From: Pedobacter kyonggii
GTDB lineage: Bacteria; Bacteroidota; Bacteroidia; Sphingobacteriales; Sphingobacteriaceae
Length of the DNA: 64,000 bases
Assembly (NCBI RefSeq): GCF_004310665.1
Contig: NZ_SIXF01000003.1
Location: forward strand, 125,087 to 189,086
Direction: 5' to 3'
A program made the translations under genes and the position numbers. This document shows, in pieces, positions 39,907-47,855 of the stretch. Under the pieces are notes generated by a model. That model searched no databases. It was not told the DNA's origin and worked only from the letters and a program-made list of their open reading frames with translations. Every line of letters starts with the position of its first letter. Positions within the stretch are counted from its first letter, which is position 1.

Positions 39907-40254
39907 TTATTCTTTTGTGACTACTTTCCTGTGGTTGATTCCCCAATCTTTTAAGGAATATATTATCGGTGTTAAAGTATCTGCATAAGGTTCAAGGGTG
40001 TACAGGATTTTAACGGGGTAGCCGTCCAAAATGGTACGCTTTAATAGTTTATGCTGTTCCAGGTCCTTGAGTTCTTTAGCCAGAACTTTAGGGGTTATCC
40101 CTGGAATGCTTTCCTGTATGTCTGTAAAACGATCATTACCAACACCCACCGAAATAATGATGGGCAGTTTCCATTTGCCGCTGATTACATCAAGCGCGTC
40201 CCTTACCGGCTTCACGGTATTCAAACAGTCACAGTGTTCTTTCTTCTTGGCCAT
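39907..40254 (-). CDS. HxlR-family transcriptional regulator
   Basis: 115 residues. The HxlR wing-helix is marked by DVISGKWKLPIIISVG, IPGITPKVLAKELKDL and LLKRTILDGYPVKILYTL. It carries a CDC pair near residues 8-10 that could be redox-active (inferred). It is divergent from the NADP-dependent oxidoreductase gene at 40480, echoing the HxlR/NmrA pair at 12 kb. A CC-TTT-GG type inverted repeat lies 24 bp upstream of its start. Confidence 0.9.
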   Translation of the reverse strand: MAKKKEHCDCLNTVKPVRDALDVISGKWKLPIIISVGVGNDRFTDIQESIPGITPKVLAKELKDLEQHKLLKRTILDGYPVKILYTLEPYADTLTPIIYSLKDWGINHRKVVTKE

Positions 40255-40277
40255 AGTCTCATCCTTTAAACAATATC

Positions 40278-40313
40278 ACTTTCCTTTGGGAAAGTACTAT
40301 ACAAAGGAAAGTA
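40278..40313. promoter_or_regulatory. Candidate HxlR operator
   Basis: ACTTTCC-TTT-GGAAAGT form (40278-40295) with one extra G, then a repeated half-site GGAAAGTA at 40306-40313. It has the same layout as the 12165-12180 site upstream of the other HxlR gene. Confidence 0.5.
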
Positions 40314-40479
40314 AAATGTGATAACTTTGCAATAATTATTTGAAATAGGCTGGTTGATAAGGACTAATGAAACAATTGAATTTTTTATCTACTAATCAAT
40401 ATGATATGGGAAGACTTCAAGGAAAGGTTACCATAGTCTAATAGCATATTTATAAAAACAAATATTAAAGATACTGAAT

Positions 40480-41238
40480 ATGAAAATAGGAATAATAGGT
40501 ACAGGTGCCATTGGAGGTACAATCGCAAGAAAAATGGTTGCAGTAGGACATCAGGTTTTCGTAACCAATTCGGCTGAATTTGCTGAACTGGAAAAGCGGG
40601 CATATGAATTAGGTGCATTGCCTTCGTCCTTAGAGGATCTTGTTAAAGGTAAAGATGTGGTCATACTATCAGTGCCGACCATAGCTATTCACGGCATGTC
40701 AAAAACTTTATTTGACCTGATGCCTCAAGATACCATTATAGTGGATACGTCCAACTACTATCCATTCCGCGATGCTGATATCGAGGAAATCAAAAACGGT
40801 AAAGCGGAGAGCATGTGGGTTGCTGAACAAATAGGGCGGCCTGTTATTAAAGCATTCAATAATCTGCTGGCAGAAAGCCTTGCGTCTGGGGGGACACCTA
40901 AAGGTGCACCAGGGCGTATAGCAATGGCTATATCAGGAGATGATCCAAAAGCAAAAGAAATTATATCCGGACTTATCAATCAAGCAGGCTTTGATGTGGT
41001 TGATGCTGGAGATTTGGAAAGTTCATGGAGACACCAGCCAGGAACTCCGGCCTATTGTACAGAATTAAATGTATCGGACCTGAAACAGGCACTCAATGAT
41101 GGCGTGAGGGAAGTTGCTGCTCAAATTAGGGATTCTGCTGTGATTAAACTATTCGCTGAACGCACTACTCAACCCTCACATGAGGAGATAGTGGAATTTA
41201 ACCGCTCCCTATTTCCTAAAAATCCAAAATCGGAGTAA
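40480..41238 (+). CDS. NADPH-dependent F420 reductase-like oxidoreductase
   Basis: A Rossmann-fold protein: IGIIGTGAIGGTIARKMV at the N-terminus, DVVILSVPTIAIHGM, and VDTSNYYPFRD, as in the F420-NADP oxidoreductase family (also found widely in organisms without F420, where the hydride acceptor is unknown). Length 252 includes a C-terminal extension. It is divergent from the HxlR gene at 39907, with a 225 bp space that holds the candidate operator. Confidence 0.82.
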   Translation: MKIGIIGTGAIGGTIARKMVAVGHQVFVTNSAEFAELEKRAYELGALPSSLEDLVKGKDVVILSVPTIAIHGMSKTLFDLMPQDTIIVDTSNYYPFRDADIEEIKNGKAESMWVAEQIGRPVIKAFNNLLAESLASGGTPKGAPGRIAMAISGDDPKAKEIISGLINQAGFDVVDAGDLESSWRHQPGTPAYCTELNVSDLKQALNDGVREVAAQIRDSAVIKLFAERTTQPSHEEIVEFNRSLFPKNPKSE

Positions 41239-41306
41239 TTGGAGGTACAGTCATAGCTGAAATTAATTTGCCACCGTAAACCTAAATTATATTGTTAATT
41301 GATAGG

Positions 41307-41400
41307 CCGGCGAAGCAATCTTGCAACGATCGCTATAGCGTGCGCTTTAAGATTAGCTTCGCTGAGCACTGTGTGGTTCCCGCCTGCGCGGGAAAGACGA
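41307..41400. repeat. Interspersed palindromic repeat, copy 1
   Basis: It carries the same inner sequence as the 59764-59858 copy (CGAAGCAATCTT, CGATCGCTA, GCGTGCGC, AAGATT-GCTTCG), with internal dyad symmetry. Its right end is a separate TTCCCGCCTGCGCGGGAA hairpin. It lies 100 bp from the transposase gene. Confidence 0.75.
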
Positions 41401-41502
41401 TCGCCCTACTGGAATCTGTCAATGATAGCGTAGTCGAAGACCTGTTTTTCGATATATTAAAAGCAATCGACTCTGCTACCATTGATGTCTTTCCATAATA
41501 GT

Positions 41503-42819
41503 CTAATTTTCAATCAATTGTAGATTAAGTTCGTTTGCTTTCTTTTGAAGGAAAATGATCTGTTGTTCTTTTAATTTTTCTTGATATCTCTTTACTCCCT
41601 GTTCAACATAATCCATCCCTTTATCAAATATTCTATAATAAAGTTCCGCTAATTTTCTTGCGGTAGCTTTTATAGCTATGCCGGAACCCTTTTTTGCTTT
41701 AAGTCTTCTGGCAAATGCTCCCAGTCCTGGCTGTTTGCTTAACAGTATAGATTGGGCTGCCTGTTTAAATATTTGCCCCGCTCTGGTTAAAGGTTTTTTC
41801 TTACTTCTTTTATTCATCTTTCCTGACTGATGCTTACCTGGCGCCAGTCCCAACCAGGAAACAAAGTTTTTTATTGAAGGCCACTGCTTAATATTGTTGC
41901 CAAGTTCAGCCGTAAGCCTCATTAAACTGTAATCTGTTAAACCTGGTAAGGTGGTCGGGTTTGCTCCATGAATTCCTAATAATAATTGGTGTAGTTGATC
42001 AATATTTGGCTTATTATGGCGGATTGGTTTGACCGGATGCCCGTCTTTGTAATCTTTATTGGAAGAATTATTATAATCCTGAAGGACTTTTCCTGTTTCT
42101 ATATCACATTTGGAAACCTGATCAATATAAAACATATATCCATCATAGGCCTGCTGAAGTTCGAAAAGGTATTCTTCTTTGTAATTGCCTTCAAGAGCGA
42201 GCAAAATATCTTTTCCCTTGTTCTTGATTAAGGATGTGGTACAGCATGCCAAAAGTTTTTCAGGGTTCCGTTCTCCTTCAAGAATAGCCTGTATCATTGC
42301 CATTCCACTGGCACTATGGGTTTGTGAAAGCACTTCCGGCAGCCTTATGTTCATCAGGGTTAGGGCTTTCTGCATATGCTGAACGTGGGAGGAGGCCATC
42401 TGTAGCTTATCTTCCCGCATCCGGGTATAAACCCTCAGTTTTCTTACAATATCTTCAGGAACAAAACTTTTGCGGAGTAACCCGTAGCTAAAGAGCTGCT
42501 GAATCCACTGACAGTCCTGGACATCGGTCTTTCTGCCCGGAAGGTTTTTGCTGTCGGCTGGGTTTACCAGCGTAACCTCAAACCCATCAGCCTCTAAAAC
42601 ATCATAAAGGGTAATCCAATAAACGCCCATAGCTTCCATGGCAACATGGGTTATTGAACATTCTTTTAGATAGGCACTCAATTCCTTATAACAGGAAGTA
42701 AAAGTGCGGAAGTTCCTCACTGATTGGTTTTCGACAGAAACATAAATCTTTTCACTCCCAATATCAATGCCTGCACTATTGGGATAAATTTTGCTTAAAA
42801 CATTCATATCCAATAACAT
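41503..42819 (-). CDS. IS110-family transposase
   Basis: DEDD-type transposase that acts through a RuvC-like fold. The N-terminal domain shows AGIDIGSEKIYVS (first Asp at about residue 19), THVAMEAMGVYWITL (Glu) and GRKTDVQDCQW (the last two Asp). The C-terminal part has TTLPGLTDYSLMRLTAELG and WLGLAPGKHQSG, which is the Transposase_20-type region with the catalytic Ser region. Length 438 looks intact. IS110 elements usually have no terminal inverted repeats, so exact ends were not defined. Repeats crowd both sides. Confidence 0.93.
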   Translation of the reverse strand: MLLDMNVLSKIYPNSAGIDIGSEKIYVSVENQSVRNFRTFTSCYKELSAYLKECSITHVAMEAMGVYWITLYDVLEADGFEVTLVNPADSKNLPGRKTDVQDCQWIQQLFSYGLLRKSFVPEDIVRKLRVYTRMREDKLQMASSHVQHMQKALTLMNIRLPEVLSQTHSASGMAMIQAILEGERNPEKLLACCTTSLIKNKGKDILLALEGNYKEEYLFELQQAYDGYMFYIDQVSKCDIETGKVLQDYNNSSNKDYKDGHPVKPIRHNKPNIDQLHQLLLGIHGANPTTLPGLTDYSLMRLTAELGNNIKQWPSIKNFVSWLGLAPGKHQSGKMNKRSKKKPLTRAGQIFKQAAQSILLSKQPGLGAFARRLKAKKGSGIAIKATARKLAELYYRIFDKGMDYVEQGVKRYQEKLKEQQIIFLQKKANELNLQLIEN

Positions 42820-43065
42820 ATTTTTTTTAGGAAGATAAGCTCAACGTATTTCAGATAAGGATATTACTACCATGCGGGATATCAAACGATTCACCAATAT
42901 TGATTACTATTATACGCTAAAACAAAGCTCAGGGACAGGTTAATGCACTATTAATGCGACTGTTATGCTGCTTATCCTCCTTAACTCTCTATAAAGTTAA
43001 CGTCATTTATATTGATTTTTATAAAATAAATTACCCTCAGGGTGACATCTTTTTGCGATTTATCC

Positions 43066-43162
43066 CTTAACTTAATGACATTGGGGCAACGCTGCAACCG
43101 AGGCTAAATGGTAAAACAGTTTTTTATTTTCGGGATCGTAGCGTGCACAAACCCTTGTTACT
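43066..43162 (-). repeat. Boundary-like element A
   Basis: On the minus strand it opens with AACAAGGGTTTGTGC and runs to CCCAATGTCATTAAGTTAAG. It shares both ends with element B at 43551-43757 and its opening motif with the start of element C at 47629-47737. No gene is attached to it. Confidence 0.55.
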
Positions 43163-43476
43163 AAAACCGCATTGGAACGGATGCCGATTTTCCTTCAAAA
43201 TTGGCAGGAGGGAAAGGAGCGGGAATGAAACTGCCAAAAACTGCTGCACTTTCATTTTCTAATTATAAAAATTACCATTAAAATGTGTTTAATTTCGGTT
43301 GGTGAGACACCAAACTGATAGATTATCAGCTGATTTCCGTATGGAGCGCAAGACCTGTACAAAACAATAAATTTCTTCCCTTTTTACGCTTTTACGCTTC
43401 GCTTCCTCGTACCTCGTTGTTGCAGGGTAACGCTCAATGCCATTAAATTAGGCCATACGGCACATGCAAAAATAAT

Positions 43477-43545
43477 TTAACCACAGATAGAAAGGATGCA
43501 CACAGATATGAAAATCCGTGTTTATCTGTGTGCATCTGTGGTTAA
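43477..43545. repeat. 69-bp long hairpin repeat
   Basis: TTAACCACAGAT at the left pairs with ATCTGTGGTTAA at the right, and the inner parts (TGCACACAGATA / TATCTGTGTGCA) also pair. The shape suggests a small non-autonomous element. Confidence 0.7.
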
Positions 43546-43550
43546 AAGCT

Positions 43551-43757
43551 CTTAACTTAATGACATTGGGCGTGCGCTAGCCTTGGTGAATTGACCAACT
43601 GTCTGCCCGGAACTGAAGCTAAATTTATAACTAAAAGCCGAAGTTTAGAACTACTGTCCGGCAGAATTACGTCCGCCGAAACCAGAGCCTGGATATACAC
43701 TGTTGATGATTGCTTCAACGTCATGTTACAATTGCACAAACCCTTTTGTTGGTGGCA
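43551..43757 (-). repeat. Boundary-like element B, after the serine hydrolase
   Basis: On the minus strand it starts within about four bases of the hydrolase stop: CCACCAACAAAAGGGTTTGT, and ends ACGCCCAATGTCATTAAG. See elements A and C. Confidence 0.55.
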
Positions 43758-43760
43758 GTA

Positions 43761-44813
43761 TTATTTTTTGGCTGCGATAATTGCAATGTCATTTACCACC
43801 TCATTTATTCCATTTAGTTTATCTGTCGGTATAAACATTCCATTTGCTAAAAGAATTATGGTCAAATTTTTATTGGTGAATTTTCTAAAAGCTGTTGATA
43901 CACCACCTGAAAAACCATAAGAAATGTCATCGTTAAGTTTTATCAAATCTAATCCGTAGGTAAAATCTCTCTTTATTTCATAATTAAACGGAGTTAATAA
44001 TTGAGTTTTCGTTTTCTCAGATATAAATTCGTTATTATCAAATTTCTTATTCCACTCAATAAATGAATTTAATGTCATATTCAGCGCTGCAGCACCATAT
44101 TCATATTCAGGAAAATTCCAATTTCTTTTTAAAAATTGATTACTGTTGACTGTATTTACATAGCCATAACTTAAATTTTCAATTACTTTCAAATTATTAC
44201 CTTCAAAGATGACTGATTTTAATGACGATGGAAATTGTACTTCAATTATATATTCACTTAATTTTTTTCCAACTACTTTTTGAAAAATTCGGTTTAAAAG
44301 CCAAAAGTTGGTTTGATTATAGTCGAATTGTTTTCCTGCAATAAACTTCAGGGTATCCCCATATACTTTTTGCTTTGCGTCTTCCTCTTTATCGTTTGTA
44401 TAATTCACTATATCGGGTAACCCTGATGAATGAGTTAATAAATTTTTTATTTGTACTTTTCTCCAACTATTAGGCAAGTCGTCTAAAAAATCCGAAATGT
44501 TATTATCCAAGGATAGTTTACTTTGCTCAATTAATTGATAAACTGCTATAACGGACATTACTTTTGTGGTGGAAAATAATGGAAACAAAGTTTTGTCTGT
44601 TACAGGAACTGCCATTTCAATATTTGCAAGTCCATAATTTTTTTTGTGAATTACTTCCCCATTCCTAATTACAGCCAATGCTAAACCTGGAATATTATAT
44701 TGTTTTTGAACTTTTACTATACAGTTGTCAATTTCTTTATTGATAGTTTGTGCTTTTCCGTTTATTGCCAAAAACGAACATAAAATTGATGTTAAAAAGA
44801 ATAGATATTTCAT
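43761..44813 (-). CDS. Secreted serine hydrolase (class C beta-lactamase / D-alanyl-peptidase fold)
   Basis: After a signal peptide (about 1-21, ending NGKAQ), the penicillin-binding-like fold has the nucleophile in LFSTTKVMSVIAV (S-x-x-K) and the second motif Y-x-N in FDYNQTNFWLL. The third motif (KTG-type) is not clear, with KLNDDISYGFSGG in the region. Length 350 is usual. The block it sits in is visibly AT-rich compared with neighbours. Whether it cleaves beta-lactams or peptides/esters is unknown. It is the last gene of the minus-strand block, with element B directly after it. Confidence 0.82.
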   Translation of the reverse strand: MKYLFFLTSILCSFLAINGKAQTINKEIDNCIVKVQKQYNIPGLALAVIRNGEVIHKKNYGLANIEMAVPVTDKTLFPLFSTTKVMSVIAVYQLIEQSKLSLDNNISDFLDDLPNSWRKVQIKNLLTHSSGLPDIVNYTNDKEEDAKQKVYGDTLKFIAGKQFDYNQTNFWLLNRIFQKVVGKKLSEYIIEVQFPSSLKSVIFEGNNLKVIENLSYGYVNTVNSNQFLKRNWNFPEYEYGAAALNMTLNSFIEWNKKFDNNEFISEKTKTQLLTPFNYEIKRDFTYGLDLIKLNDDISYGFSGGVSTAFRKFTNKNLTIILLANGMFIPTDKLNGINEVVNDIAIIAAKK

Positions 44814-44831
44814 TGAATGTAGTGATTGTCA

Positions 44832-45257
44832 TTATTTAATTTTAAGAATATTGGTTGAAATTTTATCTACAATGTACCATTCGTCATTAAGTTTCATCAT
44901 ATTAAAATAGTCGGTAAAGATACGTTCTGGAATTTCTATCTCACATTTAGCAGAGGCAGTTCTTCCCGTAACGTTGATAGAAATAAGCCTTCCAAATGAG
45001 TTCTCTAATTTTGGACGAAGTTTAAATCTGCTCAAATAGCTTTTTCTATCAATTACAACCACTTCATTTTCTTTAATTGTTTTCAAGTTACAAGTGCTGT
45101 GCATTACTTTTCCAATTTTTGAGGTGTCTCCTGTCATCCAACCATCAAAATAGATTTCAATGGTTTGTTTGATTAATTCTTTGTCTTGTTGTTGAGCACT
45201 TAGCTTACAAGAAAGAAGACTCAAAAGTACGATGGTCAAAATTTTCATTTTATTCAT
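44832..45257 (-). CDS. Secreted lumazine-binding-like (NTF2-fold) protein
   Basis: The N-terminus MNKMKILTIVLLSLLSCKLSAQ is a signal peptide; the frame runs ten residues further upstream without one, and MKIL at 45248 is an alternative start. The mature part (KQTIEIYFDGWMTGDTSKIG to MMKLNDEWYIVDKI) matches the putative lumazine-binding / DUF4440-like fold, which is not known to bind lumazine. The N-terminal half of the DJ-1 gene product upstream carries the same kind of domain. AT-rich. Confidence 0.75.
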   Translation of the reverse strand: MNKMKILTIVLLSLLSCKLSAQQQDKELIKQTIEIYFDGWMTGDTSKIGKVMHSTCNLKTIKENEVVVIDRKSYLSRFKLRPKLENSFGRLISINVTGRTASAKCEIEIPERIFTDYFNMMKLNDEWYIVDKISTNILKIK

Positions 45258-45339
45258 TTTGTTTGTTTGAAGTTTAGGGTTTTCCAAATATTGCTGCCAA
45301 ATAGCGTAAAAGCTGTGTTAACTGCTGATAAATTTTATC

Positions 45340-46455
45340 CTAATTATTTTTCTCGATCAATTCGATAATTTTTAAGGCAACACCATTTGATGATTGGAAA
45401 TTTTGTCCCGTAACAATTCGACCATCTTGTTCGATGTAAGATACATTTCTCTTTGAAAATTTAAAAGTTCCCCCTCTTTCTTCTATTGTCTTCTGAATTA
45501 AGAATGGAAAGTGTTTAAAATATTCACCATCTTGTTTTTCAAAAGAATCAGGATAACCACTTATTTTTTTTCCTTCAACTAAGAATTTACCACTTTTAGT
45601 TTTCAAGTTAATAATACCAGCTGTTCCGTGACAAACAGAAGAAATAATGCCGTTATTATCTTCATATACCTGCATAGCAATGTGTTGAATAGCTGAATTT
45701 TCAGGAACATCATACATTGCACTTCCACCTCCAATATAATGTACTGCTTTGTAAATTTTGTAATCAATTTCTTTAGGGCTCATAGTATGTTCTACGGCGT
45801 ACATAAAATCTTGATTATATAAATATTGCTTTTGCAAACTATCAGAGGTATTGATATAGTCCAAAGGAATATCACCTCCCTTTGGACTCACAAAATCAAC
45901 GGTATAACCTGAATTTACAAAAGTATCATAAGCGTTTACAATTTCGGCAAAGCTATTTCCTGTTGAAATTGTAGAATTTCCGTAATAATGTGCATTGGAA
46001 ACAATGAATAATATTTTTTTTCCGGATTTATTGCTTGCTTTGCTACTTGCTGATTTGCTAATTATTTTCCATTCACCCTGAATCTTTTTTAGCAAGAACA
46101 TATCCATAAATTCTTGTTTTTTTTCAGGTATTAGAATTTCGGCTTTTGCAATAGCAATATCATTATAATATTCTATAGAAATAATTTTGCCCAAACGACC
46201 GTTAAATACTCCTTTATTGCCTTTTTGAAACCCTTTGACATATTCTGAAACTGGAACTACCCATAAAGGTTTTTCTTTGTGGCTTAGAAAAAGATTGGCT
46301 TCAGAATAAAAAGCCTTACTAATACTGTCAGGCTTATTATAAGATGTGCCATCAATATAGTTTTGAATACACTTCTCAATCAGAGACTGTTCGGATTGTG
46401 CAAAAGACAGATTTGATAGTAGTACAAATAAGATTGCGAAAAAGATTTTTTTCAT
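45340..46455 (-). CDS. Secreted fusion of lumazine-binding-like and DJ-1/PfpI domains
   Basis: A 371-residue exported protein. Signal peptide about 1-19 (LSFAQ). Residues about 25-140 form a lumazine-binding-like NTF2 domain (CIQNYIDGTSYNKPDSISKA to FLLKKIQGEWKII). Residues about 150-371 form a DJ-1/PfpI domain with IVSNAHYYGNS, EIVNAYDTFVNSGYTVDFVS and the nucleophile Cys in SSVCHGTAGI. DJ-1 relatives include proteases, glyoxalases and isonitrile hydratases; with an exported signal the reaction is unclear. The neighbour at 44832 has the same first domain. Confidence 0.82.
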   Translation of the reverse strand: MKKIFFAILFVLLSNLSFAQSEQSLIEKCIQNYIDGTSYNKPDSISKAFYSEANLFLSHKEKPLWVVPVSEYVKGFQKGNKGVFNGRLGKIISIEYYNDIAIAKAEILIPEKKQEFMDMFLLKKIQGEWKIISKSASSKASNKSGKKILFIVSNAHYYGNSTISTGNSFAEIVNAYDTFVNSGYTVDFVSPKGGDIPLDYINTSDSLQKQYLYNQDFMYAVEHTMSPKEIDYKIYKAVHYIGGGSAMYDVPENSAIQHIAMQVYEDNNGIISSVCHGTAGIINLKTKSGKFLVEGKKISGYPDSFEKQDGEYFKHFPFLIQKTIEERGGTFKFSKRNVSYIEQDGRIVTGQNFQSSNGVALKIIELIEKNN

Positions 46456-46555
46456 AAACTTTGGATTTTAATGTTTTAAAAAATGTTTCGCAAAATTATA
46501 TTGACCAAGTTTTAAATCATTCCAAGTTTATCATAATGGAGTACGGATGTATATT

Positions 46556-47590
46556 TTAGGAGTAAAAATTATTTTTTTGGTAATTAGAAGGCGTAGTACC
46601 TGTAATTTTTTTAAAGGAACTATAAAATGTACTGCTCGAATTAAATCCAGATTCAAAACCAACAGCATCTATCTTGAACTGAGTACCCACTCTTAATAGC
46701 CGTTTCGCTTCATCAATTCGGTATTCATTGATGAATTGAGTAAAGCTTTTATTCAAATTGTCATTAATGAATTGCGATAGTAATTGAGGGCGAATATTTA
46801 ATTCTTTTGCTAAAATTGATAAAGTGAGGTCAGGATTAGTATAAATTTTTTTTGTTTCAAAAAGGATATTGATTTTTTCTTGAATTTCTTTTACTAACTT
46901 TTCATCTATTTTGTTTATATATTTTTCTTTATCAATCACCGGAATTGATGTTTTGTTTTTTGCATAATAAATAAGAAGCAAGGAAATGTAAAAACTGAAG
47001 GAAAAAGTCAAAGCCCCTGAAATATATGAAGTATATTTAGCTAAGGAATACGAAAGCCAGATTAAAAAAACACCACAAATAACTGACAATATCCAAGTTT
47101 CATGATAGCTGATTTGGTTGCGATTAGTTACTAACTTCTTGAAAATTTGTTTAGCTTCATAGATAGATAATATAATAAAAATAAACCATTGGATATTTAT
47201 AAAGTAATAAATTACAGCTTTCCAAAGGGCAGGATTTTCCTTGTATGGAAAAAGAAAACCAAAAACACTTATAGCTATAATTATTAAAGTGAGACTATAT
47301 TTTGCAAAAGAATAATTAAGATTTTGCAGTATTGATTTAACAAAAAAATATAATAGAGGACCAACTAAAAAACAAGCTGACAAACCTATTTGTAAATACG
47401 TTTTTGACAACTGCGGGTTGAAATTATAAAATACTGATTTTCCTATTCTTATACTTAAAGATAATAATAAAAGGCCTAGAAATAAATCGGATATAGTTTT
47501 GTTTCTCTTGAAGAATAAAAAATAAAAACCTAAAACAACACTGTTAAAAACACCTATAGCACTTAAGAAAAATAATATCTGATTGTTCAT
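46556..47590 (-). CDS. Membrane-anchored AraC-family regulator
   Basis: About seven hydrophobic segments fill residues 1-225, then a C-terminal AraC helix-turn-helix pair (SILAKELNIRPQLLSQFIN and RIDEAKRLLRVGTQFKI...GFNSSSTFY) occupies 245-340. Such proteins sense a signal at the membrane and act on DNA directly. It is the first gene of the minus-strand AT-rich block, 39 bp downstream of element C, and probably regulates the genes behind it. Confidence 0.87.
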   Translation of the reverse strand: MNNQILFFLSAIGVFNSVVLGFYFLFFKRNKTISDLFLGLLLLSLSIRIGKSVFYNFNPQLSKTYLQIGLSACFLVGPLLYFFVKSILQNLNYSFAKYSLTLIIIAISVFGFLFPYKENPALWKAVIYYFINIQWFIFIILSIYEAKQIFKKLVTNRNQISYHETWILSVICGVFLIWLSYSLAKYTSYISGALTFSFSFYISLLLIYYAKNKTSIPVIDKEKYINKIDEKLVKEIQEKINILFETKKIYTNPDLTLSILAKELNIRPQLLSQFINDNLNKSFTQFINEYRIDEAKRLLRVGTQFKIDAVGFESGFNSSSTFYSSFKKITGTTPSNYQKNNFYS

Positions 47591-47628
47591 TAATTGGAAA
47601 ATATACTTTCTTTTTGAATTGTTTGAAG

Positions 47629-47737
47629 TTAACGCCCCGAGGATTTGTGAAGTTGGCGGTTACGTTAAATTTTATGCAATATAACATTTCGCAGAAGATT
47701 AAATTCGTCGATTTTGCCAAACCCTGTTGGCTGGCTT
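47629..47737 (-). repeat. Boundary-like element C, ahead of the AraC gene
   Basis: On the minus strand it begins at GCCAGCCAACAGGGTTTGG immediately after the stop of a 34-codon frame and ends GGGGCGTTAAC. An inner dyad, TAACGCC with GGCGGTTA, is visible. The opening matches elements A and B (CAACA...GGGTTTG). Confidence 0.55.
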
Positions 47738-47842
47738 TTATTGAATTCTTTGATTGATGTCTCCTAACCATTGTAATATATTTCCGTTTGGGGCAGATGC
47801 CTGAATTTGCGCAATGTCTCCATTTTCTAAAATGGAACCCAT
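47738..47842 (-). pseudogene. 34-codon gene remnant beside element C
   Basis: The frame contains LENGDIAQIQASAPNGNILQ and ends at a TAA two bases before element C. It reads like the C-terminus of a real protein whose front part was lost; upstream the frame meets a stop next to the hybrid sensor gene. The family is not recognised. Confidence 0.4.
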
Positions 47843-47855
47843 TTTTCAAGTTTGG

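Larger units (their letters stand above)
42820..43760. other. 941-bp gene-free stretch of repeat debris
   Basis: Holds a 27-bp sequence (43012-43038, minus strand) shared with 59694-59720, two copies of CTTAACTTAATGACATTGGG (43066-43085 and 43551-43570), two boundary-like elements and a 69-bp hairpin. Open frames here (for example 43591-43920 plus) have no protein-like pattern. It looks like accumulated mobile-element scars. Confidence 0.7.

Noticed and set aside
41292-41498. Short plus-strand frame next to the transposase
   Set aside because: Its first half is the interspersed repeat; the last 30 codons look mildly protein-like but match nothing I recognise.
43591-43920. Plus-strand frame overlapping element B and the hydrolase end
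   Set aside because: It is antisense to the hydrolase and otherwise made of element B.
43066-47842. A complete integron
   Set aside because: No integrase gene or attI-like site in the window, and the boundary elements do not show exact attC core pairs; only the cassette-like layout is kept as a finding.
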